Shown piece by piece: positions 1 through 6,365 of a stretch of 9,188 bases of DNA (positions within the stretch are counted from its first letter, which is position 1; every line of letters starts with the position of its first letter). A program made the translations under genes and the position numbers. Under the pieces are notes generated by a model. The model worked only from the letters and a program-made list of their open reading frames with translations. It did no database searches and was not told where the DNA came from. Origin of the DNA: an uncultured Ancrocorticia sp. (GTDB taxonomy: Bacteria; Actinomycetota; Actinomycetes; Actinomycetales; Actinomycetaceae); NCBI GenBank assembly GCA_905373325.1, contig CAJPTB010000056.1, positions 1-9,188 on the forward strand, given 5' to 3'.

Positions 1-89
1 GTCCCTCGAGAAGGACGACGCCGAACAAACAGATCGGACGCACGCTCATCGGGTTATTGTGGATCTTCGTTCTGCGTAGTAAGCTTTAG
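1..89. other. Left edge; possible end of an upstream gene
   Basis: This short edge stretch cannot be assigned safely. Two plus-strand frames enter from the edge and stop at 77-79 (ending HRVIVDLRSA) and at 87-89 (ending GLLWIFVLRSKL). A minus-strand ATG at 49-47 also reads off the edge (MSVRPICLFGVVLLEG) but has no good ribosome-binding site. The first of these starts with GC-rich third positions typical of the flanking genome, so it could be the 3' end of an upstream gene. Roughly 30 codons are too few to decide. Confidence 0.2.
57..85 (+). promoter_or_regulatory. Possible promoter of the Abi gene
   Basis: TTGTGG at 57-62 and TAAGCT at 80-85 are separated by 17 bases. Each hexamer matches only three positions of the sigma-70 consensus, so this is weak. 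If real, transcription would start near 92 and the message would begin just before the stem-loop at 99-148. Confidence 0.25.
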
Positions 90-98
90 TCAATCGAC

Positions 99-148
99 CC
101 CCGGCCAGGCCTAGAGCGTGTTCCCACGCAATGCCCAAATGGCCGGGG
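99..148 (+). ncRNA. Nested GC-rich stem-loop upstream of the Abi gene
   Basis: CCCCGGCC at 99-106 pairs perfectly with GGCCGGGG at 141-148. Inside it, GCGTG at 116-120 pairs with CACGC at 125-129 around a TTCC tetraloop. The structure ends 24 bases before the preferred ATG at 173, and it swallows an alternative in-frame ATG at 131. It may be a 5' leader structure controlling translation, or part of a small RNA that acts with the Abi protein. Some AbiF-type toxins are, as I recall, controlled by structured RNAs, but no family match was tested here. Confidence 0.35.
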
Positions 149-172
149 CCTGTATTTCGATGGGGTGGGGCA

Positions 173-1075
173 ATGCCGTGGTTGAGTTTCGACGAGCAAG
201 TCGAGAAGCTGACGAGCGCTGGTTTGCAAGTCGACGACGAAGCAGAGCTGCGCAGCTTCCTATCTCGCGTCAATTGTTTTCGTTTTCTAGGGTATTTTCG
301 TCACTTTCAGACGTTTCCATCTGGTGGCGATCCTTTCTTTAAAGACGTTTCATTCGACCAGATCCGTTGCGTGTATGAAGCGGATATAAAGCTTTCGGCC
401 GTGATTCTCGATGCACTCCAAGAAATCGAGCTGCTCCTGCGAGCGCGATTCGCCCAGTATTTTGGCGCCGATGCCGCTCGAGCTCGCGGCGTTTTCATGG
501 AAGAAGGCATCTTCACCCCCTCTCCAGAAGGGAAGAGTCAAGTTCATGAGTGTATCGCGCGTGATGTGACGCGAAGTAAGGAGCGGTTTCTCAATCGCTA
601 CTTTGATGAGGCTTCTAGTAACGAGGGAGTCCCGATTGTGGAAGCATGGCGTTCTTTGCCGATCTGGGCAGCTGTCGAGGTCTTCTCCTTTGGGACGTTG
701 TCGCGCAGCATTGAAGCCTCCCAAAAAACGGGGGTTACCAAACAGATCGCTGAATCGATTGGTGTTCCACAATCGTATTTGCCTCAAATCATCAAGTCTT
801 TTGTATACCTCAGAAATAGATGCGCGCACCATTCCCGTCTATGGAATCATTCTGTCATTGATAATCCCAGTCTTCCCAAAAAGGTAAAGATTCATGCGCA
901 GAAACGACGTGAGTATGAAAATCGTTCTGTTTACCAAGTTCTTGTTGCGATTGACTATTTTCTCGATAGGTCAAAGCTGCAGAAGAAATGGCTTGAGGCG
1001 GTTGTCGAACCAATTCTTCTAGATGAACAGTATTCGGGTGGAATTTGTGACCCGCAGCTGTACCTCGGCCAGTAG
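173..1075 (+). CDS. Abi_2 family (AbiD/AbiF-like) HEPN ribonuclease, abortive infection
   Basis: The product (300 residues) belongs to the Abi-like family (Pfam Abi_2), whose AbiD and AbiF members abort phage infection, probably by cleaving RNA. The N-terminus (WLSFDEQVEKLTSAGL, then FLSRVNCFRFLGYFRHF) is the family's usual opening. EIELLLRARFAQYF near residues 85-100 is the first conserved helix. LRNRCAHHSRLWN carries the HEPN motif R-x4-H at R214/H219, the expected catalytic pair. Start choice: the family normally begins close to xPFLSFEEQ, which favours ATG 173, preceded by a G-rich stretch. The in-frame ATG at 131 would add 14 residues lying inside a hairpin. The gene stands alone, with no protein antitoxin beside it. 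Its 3' part is AT-rich (72 of 180 bases G or C at 781-960), which suggests horizontal transfer. Family assignment is firm; the anti-phage role is inferred. Confidence 0.9.
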   Translation: MPWLSFDEQVEKLTSAGLQVDDEAELRSFLSRVNCFRFLGYFRHFQTFPSGGDPFFKDVSFDQIRCVYEADIKLSAVILDALQEIELLLRARFAQYFGADAARARGVFMEEGIFTPSPEGKSQVHECIARDVTRSKERFLNRYFDEASSNEGVPIVEAWRSLPIWAAVEVFSFGTLSRSIEASQKTGVTKQIAESIGVPQSYLPQIIKSFVYLRNRCAHHSRLWNHSVIDNPSLPKKVKIHAQKRREYENRSVYQVLVAIDYFLDRSKLQKKWLEAVVEPILLDEQYSGGICDPQLYLGQ

Positions 1076-1095
1076 TTAGGTTTCAGCTGTCGAGA

Positions 1096-1127
1096 CAGAA
1101 TCCGCCGGTGTCGAAGACGGATTTCTG
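1096..1127 (+). terminator. Hairpin after the Abi gene, likely terminator
   Basis: CAGAATCCG at 1096-1104 pairs with CGGATT(T)CTG at 1118-1127, a nine-pair stem with one bulged T, 20 bases after the Abi stop codon. There is no clear T-run on either side, so termination is inferred from position. It might also serve the convergent lipoprotein gene. Confidence 0.4.
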
Positions 1128-1219
1128 CTGGCGTCGGGGAAGAATCTGGCGTGTGCTGTCGGGGCTGGCCTTTGAGTTTGAGTGCCGTAAATCTGCAGTG
1201 CTAAATGCCATTGCGCCGA

Positions 1220-1753
1220 TTATGTATGAGGGCTGGCTTCACGCGATTTCTTGTACTCGTCTGCCCACTGGCTGAACTTGCTCTTTGCCTTATCGAGACG
1301 CCGCGATCCGATGATCTCTAGCGCTGCCTTGTATGCGGGGCCAAAGTTGTCGTCGGTGGCGCCCCCTGAGGCCCCCGTCACCTTCCACCCCATGGCGGGG
1401 CCGCCTACTTTGGGATTCAGTTCCGCCGGGACGTCACGGAGAGCCTTGCACAAGGCCTGGGACTTTCGCGCGTCGACGGAAAATTCCTTCGCTTCGAACG
1501 TGGGTTTTTCTCCATAGCTCGGGCCGTGTGAAAACGAGGCTTTGGCGCCGTCGACGGAAAGCACGAGGGTCCATCGCGACGAATACGGCGGAGGCGTCGA
1601 GCCGCTGCTCCATTTAATCCATCCGACGCACGGTTTTGTGACGTCGGTGTTTGTGGAGCCGTTGCTTTTCGAAGACTTTGAATTCGGGTCAGGCGTCGAT
1701 CCGCAAGCGGCGAGCAGACCAAGAGCCGCTGAAATCGCCAGGAACTTCTTCAT
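1220..1753 (-). CDS. Small lipoprotein of unknown function
   Basis: The 177-residue product starts with a lipoprotein signal peptide: MKK, a hydrophobic stretch, then the lipobox LAAC with the lipidated cysteine at residue 17. A Ser/Lys/Thr-rich linker follows (about residues 18-40). The folded part, from about C42, contains two more cysteines (CVGWIKW and ALCKAL), which could form a disulfide outside the cell. I do not recognise the domain. ATG 1753 is preferred because it gives a normal signal peptide. A TTG at 1777 is in frame, but would add eight residues. The message has little Shine-Dalgarno sequence directly before 1753, and the start overlaps the stop of a short upstream ORF by ATGA, so translation may be coupled. 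The gene converges on the Abi gene. Confidence 0.75.
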   Translation of the reverse strand: MKKFLAISAALGLLAACGSTPDPNSKSSKSNGSTNTDVTKPCVGWIKWSSGSTPPPYSSRWTLVLSVDGAKASFSHGPSYGEKPTFEAKEFSVDARKSQALCKALRDVPAELNPKVGGPAMGWKVTGASGGATDDNFGPAYKAALEIIGSRRLDKAKSKFSQWADEYKKSREASPHT

Positions 1754-1824
1754 GGCCTTCGCTTTCTGTTGTCGCAACTTGACCTTGCCGTGGCAGCCTG
1801 GCCGGCTGTCGCAACCTGATTCAT
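1750..1824 (-). CDS. Possible 24-residue leader peptide overlapping the lipoprotein gene
   Basis: This short ORF begins MNQVATAGQAATARSS and ends DNRKRRP. Its ATG at 1824-1822 is preceded at good spacing by AAAGGA, the best ribosome-binding site in the area. Its TGA (1752-1750) overlaps the lipoprotein ATG (1753-1751) in an ATGA arrangement, the usual sign of translational coupling. No run of repeated rare or biosynthetic codons suggests classical attenuation. It may be a leader, or simply a chance ORF. Confidence 0.35.
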   Translation of the reverse strand: MNQVATAGQAATARSSCDNRKRRP

Positions 1825-2119
1825 GTTGCCGTCCTTTGATGAAGGGAACCTTTTCTTTTTACCATATCTCTCAATGGTCGCGCACGCTGCCGCGAAAGGC
1901 GTCCGACAAAATCGACGTCGGCGCTGAAGACTCTTAGACGGCAACCTTTGCGCTGAATGCCATTCTCTCGATTAAAACGCTATTCTTGCCGTTAAAACAA
2001 CGCCATAGCCTTAAATCGACTCCATGTACGGGAGCAGGGCGGGCAATGAGGAGCTGTGAAACTTTTTGTATTCGCATGCTCACAGTACGTTTGCTTATGG
2101 GGTAAAAGCGGCTGCGCGT
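1825..2119. other. Divergent intergenic region with TTAAAAC repeats
   Basis: This region separates the minus-strand lipoprotein from the plus-strand zinc-ribbon gene and should hold both promoters. It contains a pyrimidine-rich tract around 1849-1860, which reads as A-rich on the minus strand. It also has TTAAAAC at 1972-1978 and 1992-1998, with a related TTAAATC at 2011-2017, about 20 bases apart. The first two are each preceded by ATTCT at the same distance. I see no RNA gene. A GTG at 2056 would extend the next gene but sits only two bases from its GAGGAG. Confidence 0.4.
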
Positions 2120-2125
2120 TAGAAT
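2120..2125 (+). promoter_or_regulatory. Likely -10 box of the zinc-ribbon gene
   Basis: TAGAAT matches the -10 consensus at five of six positions and lies about 35 bases before the ATG at 2161. No good -35 hexamer is seen at 16-18 bases. The position supports the shorter start of the gene, because transcripts beginning near 2132 would lack the upstream GTG at 2056. Confidence 0.3.
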
Positions 2126-2160
2126 CAGGTTATGGAAAACGCTGGTTTGAAAGGCGGCAA

Positions 2161-3096
2161 ATGTTCTGTCTGAATTGCAACGCAGCCCTTCCGGAACACG
2201 CCGGTGTCTGCGGTCGATGCGGGATGCCGGTCAACAACGCCTCGCCCAATCGCCCCTTTAGCCAGATCGACCGCAGCCAAACACCGTTCCCTTATCAGAA
2301 CGCCCCGACGGGCCATTCCGGAGGCCCGGCGGACTATCGGCAAGATTTCCCGGGTCACTCGCAGGGATCAACCGGTTATTCGGGGCCCATGCCCCTTGGG
2401 CCGCCGACGGTGCAGGGAGGCTCCGCCTTGCCCTATGGCCCGGCTCAGTCTTACGGCCCCGCTCAGTCTTTTCCTTCGCAGCAGGACCCCATGCAGCAGA
2501 GCTGCGCTGCTTCCGGTCCTCAATCGCCGATGCAGCAGCCTGGGATGACTCAGGCTCCGTCCGCCATGCAACAGCCCCAGCCCGCCATGCAGCAGCCTCA
2601 GCAGCCGACGTCGCAGGCTCCGGCTTCCGATACGCCGTTCGGTGCATATCTTGGAAAGGTGTCAGCGCGTCTTCAGGCACCGCCGACCTACATACCTGAG
2701 CTTTCGAGCTATCTCATGGTGAACAAGCGTTTTTCCGGGGCGTTGGTCAACATCCACCAGTTCTTTTTCCTCACCCAAAACGACGCCTGCAATGGGGCAA
2801 TGATGCAGCAGTTCACAGAAGGTTGCGTTTCCTTTGCGCTCAACAATTACAAGGGCGCGCCTCGAGGCCTGCAGAAGGGCATTGGAATTTACCCGGTAAT
2901 GTGCCAGACGGCACCGAGCCCCGAAGTCATTTCTTATACGAAGCGCAAGCCAGACGCTCATTTTTCCGCCTTCGCGCTGCCGTGCTCCGTGAATCTTTCT
3001 ACGGGATGGCTCGAGTACCTTGACAAGACCCCTGTGTGGGGGATGGCAATGTGGCGCGGAATCAAGAACGCGGCTAAGGAAGCGCTGCAATACTGA
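2161..3096 (+). CDS. Zinc-ribbon protein with Pro/Gln linker and unrecognised C-terminal domain
   Basis: The product is 311 residues. It opens with a zinc ribbon, CLNC (C3, C6) and CGRC (C17, C20), a four-cysteine metal site. A disordered linker (about residues 25-158) follows, rich in Pro, Gln, Ser and Gly, with repeated MQQP units between 111 and 147. The C-terminal part (about 159-311) looks folded, with many aromatics (HQFFFLTQND, WLEYLDKTPVWGMAMW) and four cysteines. I do not recognise it. No transmembrane segment or signal peptide is apparent, so a cytoplasmic location is likely. ATG 2161 is chosen because AAGGCGG precedes it at good spacing and the ribbon then starts at residue 3. A start at GTG 2056 would add 35 residues unlike a domain. 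Other actinobacterial proteins share the zinc-ribbon plus low-complexity layout, but their functions are generally unknown. Confidence 0.8.
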   Translation: MFCLNCNAALPEHAGVCGRCGMPVNNASPNRPFSQIDRSQTPFPYQNAPTGHSGGPADYRQDFPGHSQGSTGYSGPMPLGPPTVQGGSALPYGPAQSYGPAQSFPSQQDPMQQSCAASGPQSPMQQPGMTQAPSAMQQPQPAMQQPQQPTSQAPASDTPFGAYLGKVSARLQAPPTYIPELSSYLMVNKRFSGALVNIHQFFFLTQNDACNGAMMQQFTEGCVSFALNNYKGAPRGLQKGIGIYPVMCQTAPSPEVISYTKRKPDAHFSAFALPCSVNLSTGWLEYLDKTPVWGMAMWRGIKNAAKEALQY

Positions 3097-3206
3097 CGTC
3101 AAAAACGGCGGTCTGCGCGGCGTCTTGAACCGGACGGAATGCCGGTGAGCGCATGTCCCGCATATCCCCGCGCTTCTCACACCCCGCCGCCTCTCACAGC
3201 GCACTC
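3097..3206. other. Gap between convergent genes
   Basis: This is the space between the zinc-ribbon gene and the minus-strand GH1 remnant. A weak interrupted hairpin (GTGAG at 3145-3149 with CTCAC at 3176-3180, plus a few inner pairs) may terminate transcription. No T-run follows, and nothing else is evident. Confidence 0.2.
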
Positions 3207-3531
<325 letters not shown>

Positions 3532-4761
3532 TCAGGAAGCGTTGCCCTGCCTGGAGGCGTCTCCTTGGCTGGAGGCGCTGCCTTGCTTGGAGGCGCGGCC
3601 CTGCCCGGAATCTTTGTCGTGTTCGGGGCTCTTCTGCTTCGCAAGCGACCTCTCGAAGCCCGCGGACCTCAGCCTGTCCTGGAGCGCCGCGGCGTACTGT
3701 CGGTATCCCGCGGAATTCGGGTGATACCAGCTGATGAAGTTGCCGACGGCGAAGTAATTTATCGGATGGATCCACAGATCGTCGCCGTCGTCCTTGCTCC
3801 GGTCGGCGTGCGGCTGGTGCCCCTCGAAACGATCGGCGACGTCGCTGACGAATATCGTCTGCCCCGGATGGGATGCGTTGTCCGCTTTGACGATCTCGGC
3901 CATCTTTTTGTTGCCCTCCCGGCTCAGCGCCCGGATTTCGTCGCTGACATGCACCGTGGCGCCCGAACTGTCGCGCAGCGTGAAGGAATCGTCGCGGACG
4001 AGCATCGGGTAGGCCATGACCGCGATCGTGGCGTCCGAGCGCAGGCCGCGTTGACGGATCGCGCTGAAGATGCGCCGATATTTGCCTTCGACGTCGTTAA
4101 GGGATCGCCTGGCTTCAGCGATGCTGTTCCGACATTCATCCGCCTGGCTTTTAGATATGAGGCACGTTTTGAGAAGGCTGCCGAAGCCCATGTCGTTGCC
4201 TCCGATCGTCATGACGACGAGGTCTGTTCCGCTCGAAACGCCCTCTGCCTGTGGCCCGTTGATCACCGAACTGCCGAGCACGGCGCTTTTCTGACTTATC
4301 GTGACCTGTTCGATTCGCGAGTTCGCACACGAAACGTCGCGAACCTCGACGTCGGCGCCGCGTTTGCGAAGGCTCTCCGCATAGAGGTTTCCCGTGCTGT
4401 TCGGGCTTCGGAAGCATCTTCCGCCGGAATAGGAGCCGCCGCCGACGCCCGAAGAATATGAGTCGCCCATGATGGTGATGGAAAGCTTGGCGCCTTCGAG
4501 GTTGTTGAGATCTTTGCGAGGCGAGGCCGACGACGGCGATTGCCCCGAAGCCCCGCGAACGTTGGAGGCTCCTCGGGCTTTAGCCGAAGCGGACGCGCGG
4601 GACGTCCTCTGTGCGGCAGTCCCTTCGGACGTCGAGGCCGCCTGGGGTTCAGAGGCCGAAGGCGCGTTGCAGCCGATCATTCCTCCTATCGCAAAAGCAG
4701 CCACTCCCGCGAAGGTCAGCCTTTTGCGCGTTGAGCCCTTGCGTGTCGAGCTTTTCTTCAT
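3532..4761 (-). CDS. SGNH/GDSL-family esterase or lipase, lipoprotein
   Basis: The product is 409 residues. A twelve-residue basic start precedes a hydrophobic stretch and the lipobox MIGC (C31), so the enzyme is probably tethered to the outer membrane face. A Ser/Ala-rich linker (about 32-90) leads to the SGNH domain: GDSYSSG with nucleophile S101, the GGND block at 187-190, and SWYHPNSAGY with H347. C116/C145 and C200/C210 fit the disulfide pattern of Streptomyces-type secreted SGNH lipases (SEST-like). The likely role is hydrolysis of ester bonds in lipids or acylated polysaccharides; the substrate is unknown. The tail (about 385-409) is a hexapeptide repeat (QGSASS, QGDASR). ATG 4761 is chosen over the one at 4785 because GAAGGA precedes it by seven bases. 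The tail may be truncated by a one-base insertion. Confidence 0.9.
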   Translation of the reverse strand: MKKSSTRKGSTRKRLTFAGVAAFAIGGMIGCNAPSASEPQAASTSEGTAAQRTSRASASAKARGASNVRGASGQSPSSASPRKDLNNLEGAKLSITIMGDSYSSGVGGGSYSGGRCFRSPNSTGNLYAESLRKRGADVEVRDVSCANSRIEQVTISQKSAVLGSSVINGPQAEGVSSGTDLVVMTIGGNDMGFGSLLKTCLISKSQADECRNSIAEARRSLNDVEGKYRRIFSAIRQRGLRSDATIAVMAYPMLVRDDSFTLRDSSGATVHVSDEIRALSREGNKKMAEIVKADNASHPGQTIFVSDVADRFEGHQPHADRSKDDGDDLWIHPINYFAVGNFISWYHPNSAGYRQYAAALQDRLRSAGFERSLAKQKSPEHDKDSGQGRASKQGSASSQGDASRQGNAS

Positions 4762-4910
4762 CGCATGTCCTTCTCGTTTTTGCATCCTATATTCATTGTC
4801 CTCGTTCTATTCTTGGCTGTCCGCGACACTCGTCTCTTTTCGCCGTCGGCAATCCTATGTCGGCGGTCACGCGTGCATGCGGGCGGTGTGTGCGAAGGGC
4901 GAACTGGCTC

Positions 4911-4939
4911 TGGAATTCGACGGAGAATCGATATAGAAT
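4911..4939 (+). promoter_or_regulatory. Probable ssrA promoter
   Basis: TAGAAT at 4934-4939 (five of six -10 positions, preceded by TA) lies 17 bases after TGGAAT at 4911-4916, a weak -35. Transcription would begin near 4946 and leave a 5' leader of about 36 bases, removed by RNase P as usual for tmRNA. The rest of the gap between the SGNH gene and ssrA (4762-4910) must hold the SGNH promoter, which I cannot place. Confidence 0.45.
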
Positions 4940-4981
4940 GGCTGAGCTTCAACAGAGGCGCGTTCAATGAGAACAGAATAC

Positions 4982-5349
4982 GGGGATGATCGGTTTCGAC
5001 GGCGACTGTGCGCCGAAGGGAAGCGGGTCGAGGATGCAGAGTCATCTCGTTAACGATTCTCTGTAAACCAATAGGTGCCAAGAACAAGAGCACCGATTTC
5101 GCCCTCGCCGCCTGAGCGAGCTCCGAAATCCGTCAGCCTAGGGGTGCTTTCCTCTTAGAATCTGGCGTCGACTTTGAAAGCCACTGCTGAGCTGACACGC
5201 AGCGGGTCAGCTCGGGACTTTTACGCTGCTAGGTCTGTCAGCGACTTGTTCGCGTGAGCGCTGGGGCCGAAAACAACGCACTGCGAACTGCACCCGGAGA
5301 ATACTTGGGCAAGCATCGTCGGACGCGGGTTCAATTCCCGCCATCTCCA
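4982..5349 (+). ncRNA. ssrA: tmRNA (transfer-messenger RNA)
   Basis: This one-piece tmRNA rescues stalled ribosomes with SmpB and tags the nascent protein for proteolysis. The 5' end GGGGATGATCGGTTTCGACG is the family signature. Its GGGGATG pairs with CATCTCC at 5342-5348 (one G-U) to form the acceptor stem. The T arm is GCGGG at 5325-5329 with CCCGC at 5337-5341 around TTCAATT. The tag reading frame resumes at GCC 5077, after ATAGGT, and encodes AKNKSTDFALAA with a TGA at 5113-5115. The FALAA end is the usual protease signal. The 3' CCA is not fully encoded (ACAC follows the stem), so it must be added by tRNA nucleotidyltransferase. smpB is not adjacent. The 3' end of ssrA is a common integration site for mobile elements, but no integrase or second copy of the end is seen here. 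Confidence 0.97.
5077..5115 (+). other. tmRNA tag-peptide reading frame
   Basis: The internal ORF of the tmRNA encodes twelve residues, AKNKSTDFALAA, then TGA. It starts at an alanine resume codon and ends with the hydrophobic FALAA degron. With the alanine carried on the tmRNA itself, tagged proteins end in thirteen added residues. Confidence 0.95.
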
Positions 5350-5356
5350 CACTTTG

Positions 5357-5395
5357 AGTCCCTGCGACGTCCTTTTGGCGTCGCAGGGACTTTTT
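5357..5395 (+). terminator. Intrinsic terminator of ssrA
   Basis: AGTCCCTGCGACG at 5357-5369 pairs perfectly with CGTCGCAGGGACT at 5379-5391. The stem is 13 base pairs with a nine-base loop and is followed directly by TTTT. It lies eight bases after the tmRNA 3' end and should end the ssrA transcript efficiently. Confidence 0.93.
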
Positions 5396-5658
5396 ATGTT
5401 CGCCTGCAGGTTTTTCAGCGTCCGTTTGCCGGATCGGCGTCGCTGTGAGCTTAGCTCCTCCCTCCGAGCTCCCGCTTGGCAGGAAGGGCGGAAGTCGGAC
5501 AGGCTTTCCCCTCGCCAGCCTGCCCCGGGCTCTCGCCTGGAGGGGGCTCGCATCGCGGGAGGCCGTCGTCTCTGGCGCATGAAGCAGGGCGGCAAAAGGG
5601 GAAAAGGGGAAGACGAGAAAGATTGGTCAAAACTTGGAGTTCAAACAGACAGTCTGAG
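5396..5658. other. Intergenic region before the Ltp gene
   Basis: No gene is supported here. There are short GC-rich inverted repeats (for example CAGGCT at 5500-5505 with AGCCTG at 5517-5522). There is also a homopurine tract at 5594-5613 made of two AAAAGGGG copies (5594-5601 and 5602-5609). An open plus-strand frame from 5476 runs into the Ltp gene, but its early residues look random, and the strong ribosome-binding site lies only before 5722. Confidence 0.4.
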
Positions 5659-5692
5659 AGTGAGCGTTCCGATAGACTAATAGACGCTCACT
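5659..5692 (+). promoter_or_regulatory. Inverted repeat, possible operator or leader hairpin of the Ltp gene
   Basis: AGTGAGCGT at 5659-5667 and ACGCTCACT at 5684-5692 are perfect inverted copies separated by 16 bases. The spacer contains TAGACT (5673-5678), which matches four of six positions of a -10 box. If that is the promoter, the repeat would be an operator around it. Otherwise the repeat is a hairpin in the 5' UTR, 29 bases before the start codon. A small odd palindrome, AGACAGTCT, lies just upstream at 5647-5655. Confidence 0.4.
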
Positions 5693-5721
5693 ATTTACAG
5701 GGAAGAATCAAGGAGGATTCA

Positions 5722-6363
5722 ATGTCCCAGCCAACTCCCGCGCCCACGTGGGCGCCAGTCCCGACGGCGCCCAGACCGCAATTGAAGAAACCCTTCTATA
5801 AACGTTGGTGGTTTATTGCGATTGTCTCGATTGTTGTGATCGCTGCCATCGGGCAGGCTATTGAAGAGGGAAAGACCTCGAGCTCGAAGAGCGCGTCCCA
5901 GACTCAAAGCGCGTCCCAGCCTCAAAATGTGCCCGGGGCCGAAGCTGCGCCTCAGGACCAAAGCGCGCCCGAGGCTAACGCTGCACCTCAGACCCAAAGC
6001 GCCCCGGAAACGGCCGCCCCTGCTGCGGTGCCGACTCCAGAGGCTGAGCCTAAAGTTCCCCGCGAGTATCAGAATGCTCTCGAGTCGGCTAAGAGCTACT
6101 CAAACGTCATGCATATGTCGAAGAAAGGCATTTACAACCAGCTAATCAGTCCGTACGCCGATAAATTCCCTGCTGAGGCTGCTCAATACGCGGTCGATAA
6201 CCTTCAAGCTGATTACAACGCAAACGCGCTTGCCAAGGCAAAGGAGTACCAAGAGACCATGCACATGTCTTCTCAGGCCATTCGCGACCAGCTCACCAGC
6301 GAGTATGGCGAGAAATTCACCGCCAGTGAGGCGGATTACGCTGTAGCGCATCTCAACGACTAG
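5722..6363 (+). CDS. Membrane-anchored protein with two Ltp repeats
   Basis: The 213-residue product has a Pro-rich cytoplasmic start (1-20), a basic KKPFYKRWW (22-30) and one transmembrane helix (about 31-45), with the rest outside the cell. A Gln/Ala/Ser/Pro-rich stalk (51-112) contains repeats such as APQ(T/D)QSAPE. Two Ltp-type repeats follow, at 117-161 (ALESAKSYSNVMHMSKKGIYNQL, ending YAVDNL) and 168-211 (ALAKAKEYQETMHMSSQAIRDQL, ending YAVAHL). These belong to the host cell surface-exposed lipoprotein family (Pfam Lipoprotein_Ltp), whose Streptococcus phage member blocks DNA injection by other phages. Many bacterial members have no tested role. Here a membrane helix replaces the usual lipobox. 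ATG 5722 has a perfect AGGAGG at 5711-5716. The gene follows ssrA and converges with the mprF-like gene. Confidence 0.85.
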   Translation: MSQPTPAPTWAPVPTAPRPQLKKPFYKRWWFIAIVSIVVIAAIGQAIEEGKTSSSKSASQTQSASQPQNVPGAEAAPQDQSAPEANAAPQTQSAPETAAPAAVPTPEAEPKVPREYQNALESAKSYSNVMHMSKKGIYNQLISPYADKFPAEAAQYAVDNLQADYNANALAKAKEYQETMHMSSQAIRDQLTSEYGEKFTASEADYAVAHLND

Positions 6364-6365
6364 CA

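Noticed and set aside
131..172. ATG at 131 as the Abi gene start
   Set aside because: It lies inside a stable stem-loop, lacks a ribosome-binding site, and adds 14 residues not typical of the family. ATG 173 fits better.
1825..1945. Inverted GTTGCCGTC (1825-1833) and GACGGCAAC (1937-1945), 103 bases apart
   Set aside because: Nine bases with differing flanks and no transposase-like sequence between them. Too weak for a mobile element.
5476..5721. Upstream extension of the Ltp gene to ATG 5476
   Set aside because: The extra 82 residues look non-coding and lack a domain, while ATG 5722 has a perfect AGGAGG at proper spacing.
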